NCBI GenBank assembly: GCA_027575805.1 | Contig: JANBPU010000001.1 | Coordinates: 124,001 to 188,000, forward strand | DNA: 64,000 nt | Direction: 5' to 3' | DNA from: Mycoemilia scoparia | Taxonomy: Eukaryota; Kickxellomycota; Kickxellomycetes; Kickxellales; Kickxellaceae | In this document: positions 10,841 to 23,055 of the stretch, in pieces | Position numbering within the stretch: position 1 is the first letter of the stretch | Layout: every line of letters starts with the position of its first letter | Position numbers and translations under genes: made by a program | Notes under the pieces: model-generated | Told to the model about the DNA's origin: nothing | What the model saw: the letters and a program-made list of their open reading frames with translations, nothing else | Database searches by the model: none

Positions 10841-11340
10841 TTCAAATCCTTGAGATGTAGAGGGTAGTATGGCTGTGAGTTTGTCTTGTATTCTAGCTAT
10901 ATCCAGTCTAGAGTTCTTTTTTGATGTATCTTGTGGCCAAGGAGTGAGTTTAGGTAGTTTTTATTATGAATTCTTTGTAGTGTGAGAACAACATTTGCAT
11001 TTTGTTGCTAGTTTTGTAGTTTTTGGATAGTTGTTTTATTGGTATTAAAAATTAAGTTTATAATACGCCATTATAGACAAAACGCCATTAGTATATATGT
11101 ATATTTATGTGTTGAGTATCATTGGCAATGGTTGTAAAGTGGTGTGGGCTTGAAAAGTAATGAAAAAAGATGCGAAATCAAAGATCTGGGAGCCAAAAAA
11201 ACAATAATTATGCCAAGTTCTCAAAAAAGGAAGAATCGGCATCACAACTCTTGTTTTGGCATACGCTTCCTCCACCCACCGATCCATTAATGATTCTCAC
11301 CCTATGGTCAGTGATCACCAAAAACCACTCTTCATAAATT
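10841..11340 (-). repeat. 500-bp dispersed repeat, copy 1
   Basis: This 500-bp block reappears as its reverse complement at 58021-58520 with only scattered differences. Its right edge, read on the minus strand, begins AATTTATGAAGAGTGGTTTT and resembles the terminus of the small MITE-like elements at 22.1 and 34.5 kb. The left edge, at TTCAAATCC, looks like a truncation point. Both copies preserve a 60-codon ORF (here 11287-11105 on the minus strand, starting MDRWVEEAYAK). I do not recognise it as a transposase. Confidence 0.85.
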
Positions 11341-11676
11341 GTCACATTTCTACTTTTCAGTTTAGTTTAACCAAACCAGCATGGGATCCCTTATTTAATT
11401 TACTCCACTTTCAATATCAACGATAATACGTGCATTAAAAACCAATGGACTTTGATTAATAACTTCAGAGTCCTTAATTTAATTTGTATCCATCTGGACT
11501 CCAATGTCGATGCCACTTGGGCATGATCCCCTTTTCAAACAAACCTGGAAGCAAGATTTCCCCACCATTAAGCTGCCTTTCTTTACTACTATACTTCCGA
11601 CTATTAAAAACTTATTAAAGTGCTGTAGCCCACCTTTACGCATCTAACCTCGTATTGCTTTTTAATACTCACCACC

Positions 11677-13223
11677 ATGAAAGTTCAACAAAATGACAGC
11701 AAATCTTTACCACTTACTTCAGAAAATCTCGCAAGACATCTTGAAAAACAAAAAAAGGATAAACTGATTCATAAAGATGAGACGTACTATAGAAAGTGGC
11801 TATTAAGCGCAGCTCAATGCAGCAAAGACTATATTGAAAATAACTTCACTCAAAGAACCCCCACGAATGAGGTTGAGGCTGGGTACAATAATACCGACAC
11901 CAGCAAATCCCGCACAAGCGCTATAATGGATCAACTCCACTTAAACGAGAGCTCCCCTACAGCCAACAGGACTACTTCCTCAAGCGACCAAGTATGGAAT
12001 TTTTATTATGAGTTTGAAGCTTAGATTTTGAACATGAACAACTCTCTATTTGAACCAATGTTGTCATTATATATTTAATATCACTGTGCTAACAATGCCC
12101 TAGTTTACCGTGTTTACGCACAAACTCCAAAGAGGATTCCAGACAAGCTAGTTAATCTACTAGTCAAACAAGAACAGTCCTGTGTAAAAATAAATGTGGT
12201 ATATTGCTAACACATTGAATTTGTACTAGTAGATTTTCCAAGAAAATCGGAAAAGTAAGAATCCGAGTGGTGACGCACACCATAAATCCAGCATCAGGGT
12301 CACGGTAAATACTCAAAGAATTATATTATATTGGACCAAACAGCTTAGTATTCACATTATTATTTGACCATTGACATAGCTCAAACCGAGAGAAGAGCCA
12401 AAATGTTTGCGAAAAAGATTGGGTATATTTAACAAGGGAAAGTGTGGTAAAATAACACATCGTAAGTTCCTTAATAGTCTCCACATCAATCATTATCAAT
12501 CAAAAGGACGTGTCGAATTTAACTCTAGGATTGTTGTTATATAGCCATCGCATTTTCAGAAACAGGCTGGTCTGAAAGGCTCAAAGATCGTCTATCCAGT
12601 CCCACTAAAAATGATTTCACAGGATTAGAAAATGAGCATGTCCGATCAGCAGATGGACAATACTGCAACGATATAGTCGAATATTCTAGTATTAGCTCAC
12701 CATATTTGGAACATGAAGAACCAGCGACATATTCAATTGACAAAAGCACGCCAGAAATTCTAAGCCATAGTGCGAATTATATCAGTGATTCTAGTAAGTA
12801 CATACTGTATGCTATATACGCGCGTGTGTGGTAAAATTACGTTAATACAACATCTGTTTTATGATTATATACCAAAAACATATAGACAATGGACTATATA
12901 GATCATATGGGCCTAATAGTCTACCAGGATTCAAATATAGACCAATGGTCGGATGGGATACAGATGGAGTTGATTCCTATAGCAGAGTTGAACAAACATC
13001 AAGATTAACACATCTATACACTTTAAATGAGTCTCCATATGGATATCACAGCATGCCCATGCAACATGGTTACTATCCCCACAAAAGAACAAAGCATTTC
13101 CATGAGTACAGAGAGCGGTCTAACTCAGGACGTTACATTTATCCACATCAGAAGTTTGGAGTAAAGTCTGCTGATAAAAAAAAGCACAGTTGTCGCCAAA
13201 AATACATAGACTATGGCTATTGA
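11677..13223 (+). CDS. Hypothetical protein, three-exon orphan
   Basis: Unrecognised. Exons 11677-11991, 12529-12793 and 12886-13223 join in phase (0, then 1) to 305 codons without a stop. The second intron (GTAAGT...TATAG, 92 bp) is convincing. The first would be 537 bp, unusually long for this window, and could hide another exon or separate two genes. The N-terminal part is basic and charged (LARHLEKQKKDKL, then DETYYRKWLLSAAQ). The middle is Ser/Asn-rich. The C-terminal part is rich in Tyr, Gly and His (GYHSMPMQHGYYPHKR) and ends in a basic stretch. No signal peptide, membrane span or known domain is visible. It is convergent with the MutL gene. If intron 1 is wrong, a shorter 115-aa reading exists at 11677-12024. 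Confidence 0.4.
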
Positions 13224-13323
13224 TATGCGTATGCCCGGCTCCAAGAAGTAACTTGAGTTTAAAACGTTCATATTGGTTTGTAGTAGCATTGTGTTGAATA
13301 AAATGGCAAAATATGAAAAGTAA

Positions 13324-15671
13324 TCACTGTATACTACCAAAGTGTTTAAGCACAAATGGCTTCAAGTTTTTGCACTCCAAAGCACAACATCTTAATACTT
13401 CGGCATCTTGTTGAGAAATCTCAACTCTGTTTAGAGAGCGAACTCGCATGCTTTTATACTTGGCTAAGAATATCGATGGTGCTTTAGAATAATGTTTATG
13501 ATTTACCAAGTCTTGGCAGTCAACTATCGGAACTTTGTTTGAGATTCTGGCACGCTTGGTTATACTATCATTAGTATTACTACCTACAGCATTACTTTGT
13601 TTGCTTTTGATATTATTTACTTTGGCAATTTGTTGTGGAATTTTACTGACTTTTGGATGTGGTAATTTATTTGTACTTGAACTTTTTGTGTCTCTGGGAG
13701 TCGAAATGGTATCCAGAGATACGCCGTCACTGTCATCATCACTATCGTCCATGTTTGATCTCCATATATCCCTTTCTATTGGGACCGAAGTTGCAGTTGT
13801 TATAGTGTTAGGGTGTTTGGACTGGTCTTGACTTTTGCTCCCACCATCATCCTGAGCATCAACATTTATATCGCTGCTGTTACAAGATAAGCAGCTATTG
13901 CTGTCACTGCTTGTGATGGTGATACGAGATACAGAACTTTTAGCCTTGAATATCAAATCAGACAGCATGTCTTCAAAAATGACCTCGTCTCGGAAAAGCA
14001 CATGGTCTTTTCGGGATTCAAAGTTTACTACATAGCAGAAATTGTGTTAACACTGTTTCGGCTTCTGTATCACCCAGTAAAATTAAATTAGTGTAGTGTT
14101 ACCATCTATTAGATCGGGGTCTATGTGGACATGAATGATAGCAAAGAGAAACTTCTTTGAGATCATTTTGGGGTATAAGCCCTGTAGTTTCTCACGTATC
14201 GCCTTTGTATTATTGTCATAAGCACTAACAGGGCGGTTATTTATCACAAGTGTTATTCCAGAATGTTTGAGAAAGCCCGAGTATAAATCTATGTGATTTA
14301 TCAGCACTCATAAGCATGAAAGTTGTTGGTGAGCATAATAACGCAAATCACATACACCTGCACTGATATTTCCTTACCCAAATTGAGCTTTGGGATTATT
14401 GCCTGATATTTTATTATCCTTTCTTGTGGGCCTTTTTGGCAGAGGTCTTGATACACAATGCTGCTACCTATAAACAACGTCGACCTGAACAAAACATTTC
14501 CTATCATGGCCTTAACAGCCAATGATAGGCTGCTCATGCCTGGCCAAACATGCGTGTCGCTTTTACCCTTCGGCTTCTTGACATCAGACACCTGCCCCTT
14601 CACAAAATCCAGTATTAACCTCACTGAAGGATTTGCGATATGTATTCTTTGCATAAACTGTGTGATGTAACGATTTATCAGAGATGTCTGATTTCTCGAT
14701 TTCTGAGTTTACAATTGTGAGTCCTGTGAATAACCTTTAGCTTTCAGCGACTATTTATAGGCTCTGACAATATAAATATATCATACCTCTTGGCGTACAG
14801 GGAACGCAGACAGGGCGTTACTCACAGTGATCCGTGTCCCAAGTTGGTGTGCAGCCCTTAGCTTGCTAACAGCCAAAATACACATAGCATTCCAACATTG
14901 TTAGAAAGCATTCCCACTCCAGCAAATAGTATATACATTTCACTCTACCATGTGATTACAAATAATTAATTGATGAAAACAAGCCTGCCTTGTAATATGG
15001 CCTGAGCGATCAAGGGTCATGATAGTTCCTGTAGCATCATTTGCAGCTCTTGTTGATATTGTGACTTTGGTGGCGCACGCACAAATTGAGTTAAGGGCTT
15101 CTCCTCGAAATCCAAAAGAAGAGACTTTGGATAAATCGGTGTATACTAAAAGTTTTGAGGTATATCCGCGTTGGCCGACCAAAACGAGGTCGCGTTCCGA
15201 TATGCCTACGCCGTTATCAGACACCTAGAACAAATTGTAAAGCTTGTTATCATAGGGCCATTTATTGTCTAGCAAATATCCAGACATTGTCAAACACATT
15301 TTGCAAATAGTACAAAATATTTATCATGAGCAATAACGGGCCACTCAAACAAACATACCACTATGCTCGACAAGCCACTGTCAACAAGGGTTACATGTAT
15401 TACAGAGGCACAGGCATCCAGAGAGTTTCTGTTATTTTGGGAAAGTGAGTCCAGCATACAAAGTACCACCATTTTAGGTAATCTATGTTATGTTACAACA
15501 AGGCATAGAGTGTATGGAGACGCAGTAGCTTGTTGCTAGCAGGCACCTGCCAACTTACTCTACCAGCTCCTCCACAACATTGTTGATACTAGTAATGGCA
15601 GGCCCTACGCCCAGCTTTTGGCGGGTTTCTGGGGACAGGAGGTGAACGCGAGGGGGGGTTTTGGAGCTCAT
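13324..15671 (-). CDS. MutL homologue, PMS1/MLH2 type
   Basis: DNA mismatch-repair ATPase of the GHKL/MutL family. Seven exons, 15671-15559, 15428-15359, 15224-14989, 14865-14787, 14657-14378, 14288-14103 and 14027-13324, give 555 aa in consistent phase. ATP-site motifs are all present: VVEELVENSLDACAS, VSDNGVGI, GQRGYTSKL and FGFRGEALNS. The transducer domain is recognisable from GTRITVSNALSAFPVRQ, LVINNRPVSAY and the DPDLIDVNFESRKDHVLF block. The YTSKL variant and lack of a metal-binding endonuclease motif point to human PMS1/yeast MLH2 rather than PMS2 or MLH3. After the transducer there is only a ~200-residue Ser/Asp/Lys-rich region and a short conserved-looking tail, so the usual dimerisation domain seems absent or very short. 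Intron 3 appears to use a GC donor. About 15 residues expected between exons 4 and 5 are missing, so that junction is the weakest. Confidence 0.75.
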
Positions 15672-15778
15672 GTGTGCAATTCCAAGTATTGAATTATAGG
15701 TATCCAACAAAAGCAGAGCAAAGGTATCGCATCAATAGTGACGTCTTGCATTGCTTTATTTAGTTTTTTAAGCCAATG

Positions 15779-17149
15779 CTAGGAGATGTCCTGGATTGTA
15801 AGTGCAGGTATAAGCTTAAGAGTACTCGCATCTAGTGTGTACACAATAGCATTGCACCCATCACCACCAGGATGAAACCTGACTTTAAATGTTCGGCTTC
15901 AAAGCAATGAGCACATGCCATGTTGCTCTTTACAAGGCGAGCATCAGCTGAAATTCTAAAGACTGTTTTCTGCTCTTTGTAATAAAAAAGGAACTCCAAG
16001 AGCGCTTTTGTACAAATCGCTGAAAGGGAGTCATCATACATTAGTAGGCGTGCCTTTATCTGTTGATGAAAGCTCTCAACCACACCACAGCTGGCCTCAG
16101 CTAGTTTCCGATTTTGGAAAGACCGTAATATCAACAGAGCTCAAAAGCAGTTATCTCACTATTTATTGTAGAAGAGTTGGGCCAGTAGCGAGCGCATGTT
16201 GAGCACAATGGCGGCAAGTGCGCCTTTTGTATATGCAAGTGGCTGCGGGACAAACAGGTGGCTGTGACCTTCATAATAGGCGAAATAAATTTTGTAAACA
16301 AACCCACTGGAATCGGACGTGGTTTCTGAGCATTGGGAGAGGAGAACATTGAACGCGATTCCCGAAAACTAAATAAGACGAATACTGCTCTCCCTCTATA
16401 ACAAATACTACCTTATTAACGACGATGGCAATGGCGATAACAATAACAACAATAGCATAGCTCTAGACATTGCAGAAAATACAGCAATACTGTCTTGCAT
16501 TTTGGAGTGTTTAACAGCTGGTGGTGTTTCTATCATTAATTCTATATCATGCGTCTTGTCCCATGAAGCCGACTCTTTGGGCAACGATTTCTAATGTGAG
16601 CCCCGTTCTGCTATTAGAGTGGTTGTTAGTGGTGGCGAGATGGAAGGTAAAGAGCCTTTGGCTCATGTCACCTGGTTCAAGTGTAAGGCCTCAATGGCAC
16701 CAACCATGGCCAGAGGATGACCACAGACGCTTTGAGTGGCCTGGGGCACGGGAACCTGGGCCGACAAAGAATTATCCAAAAGATGCACATCAGCACCAGC
16801 TTTGACGGCCCTATATTATTGCACTGGGAGCGCTTACTTGGACAAATCCATTCAAGTGCAGGAGCACAGTGCTTTGACAGTATTGGTGAGGTCATTGATT
16901 GGTTTTGCACTGCCAAAAAGAAAAGCAATCAATTCCTTTTTGGCGTTATGGAAATCTTTTGCCAAACAATCATTACAAGGCTTTTCAGACTAGTGAGAAG
17001 GATGCTACTGCAAGCTTGTAGACATGCTATTTTTGCCAGCAGCGCCAGGCTGTATTCTGGTTGGGCTAGTTCTGTGTTCAGCAAGATCACCCCTTAAGTA
17101 GCATTGTCAACGCCCTCTGCTCCTTACTTGTTTGTTTTGGGGGCTTCAT
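15779..17149 (-). CDS. Probable Mediator subunit 27 (MED27-like), eight exons
   Basis: No long ORF is visible here, but eight small minus-strand exons join without a stop and in matching phase: 17149-17128, 17071-17009, 16955-16868, 16810-16672, 16590-16412, 16306-16160, 16090-15879 and 15831-15779 (300 aa). Introns are 47-105 bp with GT/AG borders. The length equals that of MED27 (about 310 aa). The C-terminal half follows the MED27 order as I recall it: a VP-x-KGALAAIVLNMRS segment, YCGVVESFHQQIKARLLMY, an aromatic-rich helix ending KTVF, then a C-x2-C pair (C272, C275). MED27 would act in the RNA polymerase II Mediator tail. That the region is coding I hold at about 0.65; the MED27 name at about 0.45. 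The gene is tandem with the MutL gene (107 bp apart) and divergent from the GPI protein. Confidence 0.55.
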
Positions 17150-17225
17150 ATTCCAGCTTGACAAACAGCAGAAGGTTAGTCTGAAAATCCTTTTCAGTGC
17201 GAAGCCAGCAATTTGTCGCCGATGG

Positions 17226-17234
17226 TATTTATAA
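17226..17234 (+). promoter_or_regulatory. TATA-like element of the GPI-protein gene
   Basis: TATTTATAA lies about 140 bp before the start codon and is followed by a strongly pyrimidine-rich stretch (17281-17340). This is the usual layout of a well-expressed fungal promoter. Confidence 0.4.
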
Positions 17235-17375
17235 GGCACTAGTCCCCGTTACCAGCGGCAATATCCCAAGAGTTTATATTCCTCTCTTTTTCTATCTCGC
17301 TTGCTTTTCATCAGCCCTTTCCCTTTCCTTTCACTGCACTTTCGCTAGTCCATACACACGCCCCACATACCCAAA

Positions 17376-17897
17376 ATGAAGGCCGCTTTCTTCTCCACTA
17401 TCGCTATTGCCGCTGTTGCTTATGCCGCTGACAGCTCTTCCGAGTCTGCCTCTGACTCTGCTGTCCCATCTGTCTCTGTCCCAGAGATCTCCTCCTTCTC
17501 TTGGTCTGACTCTCCTCAGGCCAAGTGTGTCAAGGACAACTGCGGTGATGCTAACGACCTCAGCTGTGTTGCTCAGTGCTATGGTGTCCCCAACCCCAAC
17601 TCTCAGATGATCAACGACACTGACGGCTGCTTCAAGAAGTGCGAAGGTATCAGCGGTGCCGAGCAATGCCGTGCTGCTTGCATTGACCAATTCTACAACC
17701 CCACCACCGGTGAGTTTGCCAGACCAACTGCCTCCGACGATAGCAGCGCCTCTGGCAAGTCTGGAAGCAAGGAGCACAAGTCTGGTGACAAGAACAAGAG
17801 CAACTCTGATGGTGAATCCGACTCCGAAGGTTCTGCTACCAAGTTCACTGCCTCCCTTGGTGCTGCTGTATTTGTTGCTGCCGCTGCTCTTTTCTAA
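17376..17897 (+). CDS. Small cysteine-rich GPI-anchored cell-surface protein
   Basis: 173 aa. A clear signal peptide (MKAAFFSTIAIAAVAYA) is followed by a Ser-rich stretch. A cysteine core has eight Cys (51, 56, 64, 68, 85, 89, 98, 102), mostly in C-x3-C pairs. A Ser/Lys/Asp/Glu-rich stalk follows, and the protein ends in a hydrophobic tail (ASLGAAVFVAAAALF), as in GPI-anchored proteins. N80-D-T is a potential glycosylation site. The spacing does not fit the CFEM domain that I know. Codons are strongly biased to C-ending forms and the promoter is pyrimidine-rich, suggesting high expression. Function unknown, probably cell wall or plasma membrane surface. The gene is intronless. Confidence 0.8.
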   Translation: MKAAFFSTIAIAAVAYAADSSSESASDSAVPSVSVPEISSFSWSDSPQAKCVKDNCGDANDLSCVAQCYGVPNPNSQMINDTDGCFKKCEGISGAEQCRAACIDQFYNPTTGEFARPTASDDSSASGKSGSKEHKSGDKNKSNSDGESDSEGSATKFTASLGAAVFVAAAALF

Positions 17898-18324
17898 GTT
17901 GTTTTTGATATTTACTTTTATTAATACAATTATTGGTCAATCTATAATCTTTTGTATTATCTCTAAGTTAATCATTTGCTCTAATTTCACAAGAGATCAG
18001 GTGTGGAATTGACAGAAATGGGTCCTCATTTATAGTTGACCCACTAACCAGTGATATATAATGCCCAATTCCTAGGGTCCCTCTTACTGCCTATCGTGGT
18101 GTTGACCTCGACCATTTAATCAGCTGTTGGACCTATATATGATTATTTCCTAAAGCATTCACATTTTTTAAGCGGAACCCTATTTAGACATGGTTTAATG
18201 ACGCATCATAGTTTTGCATTCTCATAAACCTGAGATATTTATAATTTGCTTACAGCCAACTTTTATCTTTTTCGACTCCTCTTGTTTTCATCATTTATTT
18301 ATTCTTATTTGCTTGCTATACCAC

Positions 18325-19728
18325 ATGTATTCCACCTCTAAGTATATCATAAAGAGGGCCTCGCCTCTCTCCATGTCGTCCACCAGAATATGCTTTTCCA
18401 CTGACGCTAAACAGTTTCCTGAAAAGAAGATCAAGTTTATTCCAACCAGTGGAACTTATCCAAAGGGATTCCTCGCTGGAGGCTCGCATTGCGGCGTGAA
18501 GAAAAATAGTGCTCCTGATCTGGCCATGCTATTTTCACAAAAGCCTTGTACTGCTGCTGCTGTTTTCACCAAGAACCAATTTTGTGCCGCCCCTGTTCAA
18601 TTTGACCGTTCTCTTTTGAACAAGATTGCTGAGAGTGGCCAGCAAAAGATCCGCTGTGCTGTCATCAACTCCGGCTGTGCCAATGCAGTAACTGGAACGG
18701 AAGGCCTGGAAAATGCTTCTCGCATGGCCAACGCCGCAAACCAGTTTGTTTCGAAACATGATGGTGGCTCAGAAAATGTATCTTGTGCTAGCTTGATCAT
18801 GTCGACCGGTGTTATTGGGCAACAGCTGCCAATTGGAAAGATAGAAAACGGAATCAAGGACTTGAAGCTTGACTCTACGCACGAGGCTTGGATGCGAGCA
18901 GCAATTGCCCATATGACTACAGATACATTCCCCAAGCTTAGATCCGTAGAGTACACACTCGAGGATGGCGATTCGGCTACTAAATATCGTTTTGCAGGTA
19001 TCACTAAGGGCGCCGGAATGATACATCCCAACATGGCCACCCTCCTGGGCACCATCTGCACTGACGTATCGATATCCCAGCCCTTACTTGCTAAGGCTCT
19101 CCTCCATGCTGTCAATCGTTCGTTCAACTCAATATCTATTGATGGCGATACTAGCACAAATGATACTATATCGGTGCTTGCTAATGGTGCAGCTGATGAG
19201 TCATATGTTGCAAATAGCGGCAAATATACAATCAGCTCTGAAAACAGCGAAGCTTATGAACGCTTCCAAACTGCCCTTACTGAGTTTGCTGTTGATCTGG
19301 CAAGCCTTGTTGTCCGTGACGGCGAGGGTGCTACAAAATTCATTACCATCAGAGTCAAAGGTGCCAAAACATACGACGAGGGAAAAACCATTGCTTCAAC
19401 AATAGCTACATCTGCATTGGTTAAGACGGCATTCTATGGGCAAGATGCCAATTGGGGTCGCATCCTGTGTGCTGTTGGATACTCTGGTGTTCCTGTAGAT
19501 ACAGCTAAAGTCAACTTATCATTGATACCCTCAGATGGCAGCAAATCACTGCCATTAGTCATCTCTGGGGAACCTTTGGTTGTTGACGAGGTCAGAGCCA
19601 AAGAGATACTAACACTTGAGGATGTCAGCGTTGAGGTTGATTTGGGTTTAGGCAACGAGACAGTCCAAATGTATACATGTGATTTCAGCCATGACTATGT
19701 CTCAATCAATGCTGACTATCGCTCTTAA
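18325..19728 (+). CDS. ARG7: Ornithine acetyltransferase (ArgJ/ARG7), mitochondrial
   Basis: Bifunctional glutamate N-acetyltransferase/ornithine acetyltransferase of arginine synthesis. It recycles the acetyl group from acetylornithine to glutamate in mitochondria. I place the start at the ATG at 18325 (467 aa). From there the first ~27 residues are basic and hydroxylated, like a mitochondrial presequence, whereas the 37 codons upstream look like leader. The self-cleavage motif GAGMIHPNMATLLGT is intact; the chain would split between Ala238 and Thr239, and Thr239 becomes the nucleophile. Other family blocks are CAVINSGCANAVTG and GQDANWGRILCAVGYSG. Intronless. It is convergent with TAH18. 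Confidence 0.92.
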   Translation: MYSTSKYIIKRASPLSMSSTRICFSTDAKQFPEKKIKFIPTSGTYPKGFLAGGSHCGVKKNSAPDLAMLFSQKPCTAAAVFTKNQFCAAPVQFDRSLLNKIAESGQQKIRCAVINSGCANAVTGTEGLENASRMANAANQFVSKHDGGSENVSCASLIMSTGVIGQQLPIGKIENGIKDLKLDSTHEAWMRAAIAHMTTDTFPKLRSVEYTLEDGDSATKYRFAGITKGAGMIHPNMATLLGTICTDVSISQPLLAKALLHAVNRSFNSISIDGDTSTNDTISVLANGAADESYVANSGKYTISSENSEAYERFQTALTEFAVDLASLVVRDGEGATKFITIRVKGAKTYDEGKTIASTIATSALVKTAFYGQDANWGRILCAVGYSGVPVDTAKVNLSLIPSDGSKSLPLVISGEPLVVDEVRAKEILTLEDVSVEVDLGLGNETVQMYTCDFSHDYVSINADYRS

Positions 19729-19858
19729 TGGTATACTTTTAAATGCCATTTGTGTCTTCTTGGCCTCTAAATCGGAGTGTCCTTTTGGTATGGATATTAT
19801 TTGAAGATAAATATGATACGTTTTAAAGCTATTTTAATACTAAAAAACCCTTTTGTCA

Positions 19859-22736
<2,878 letters not shown>

Positions 22737-23055
22737 CTTTTTTAAGGCCTTCTCAGAATCCCTTAATAAATTTTCATCATAACACCTTGTCTTGCCAAAC
22801 TTTTGACATAGAGCATTATAAATGCTTATTAAGTTCAAAGTTTAGCTGCAAAATATGGGTTATGGGTATAAGCTTAAAGTTAGAATAAAAAGCTGAAAAT
22901 TGTGATTTTGCTTCTGGAACTAAAGACAGTGTGTCTGTCATTTCTCCTCATTATTTTATTAAATGCAAATTTCTTCAAAACGTCAAAGTATATTAAACTG
23001 TCAATATGGTTTATATGCTTTTATTTTTTCCTTTGATTCAAAATTGGTAAAAATT

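Noticed and set aside
10836..10850. GGGTTCAAATCC resembling a tRNA B box at the edge of the 500-bp repeat
   Set aside because: No matching A box or cloverleaf could be drawn around it, and the second copy has a changed sequence there, so neither a tRNA gene nor a tRNA-derived SINE is supported.
16717..17097. 126-aa plus-strand ORF opposite the MED27-like gene
   Set aside because: The minus-strand exons give a full in-phase protein of family length, while this frame has no domain.
18597..19223. 208-aa minus-strand ORF inside ARG7
   Set aside because: It is a shadow of the ARG7 coding frame, which has full family motifs.
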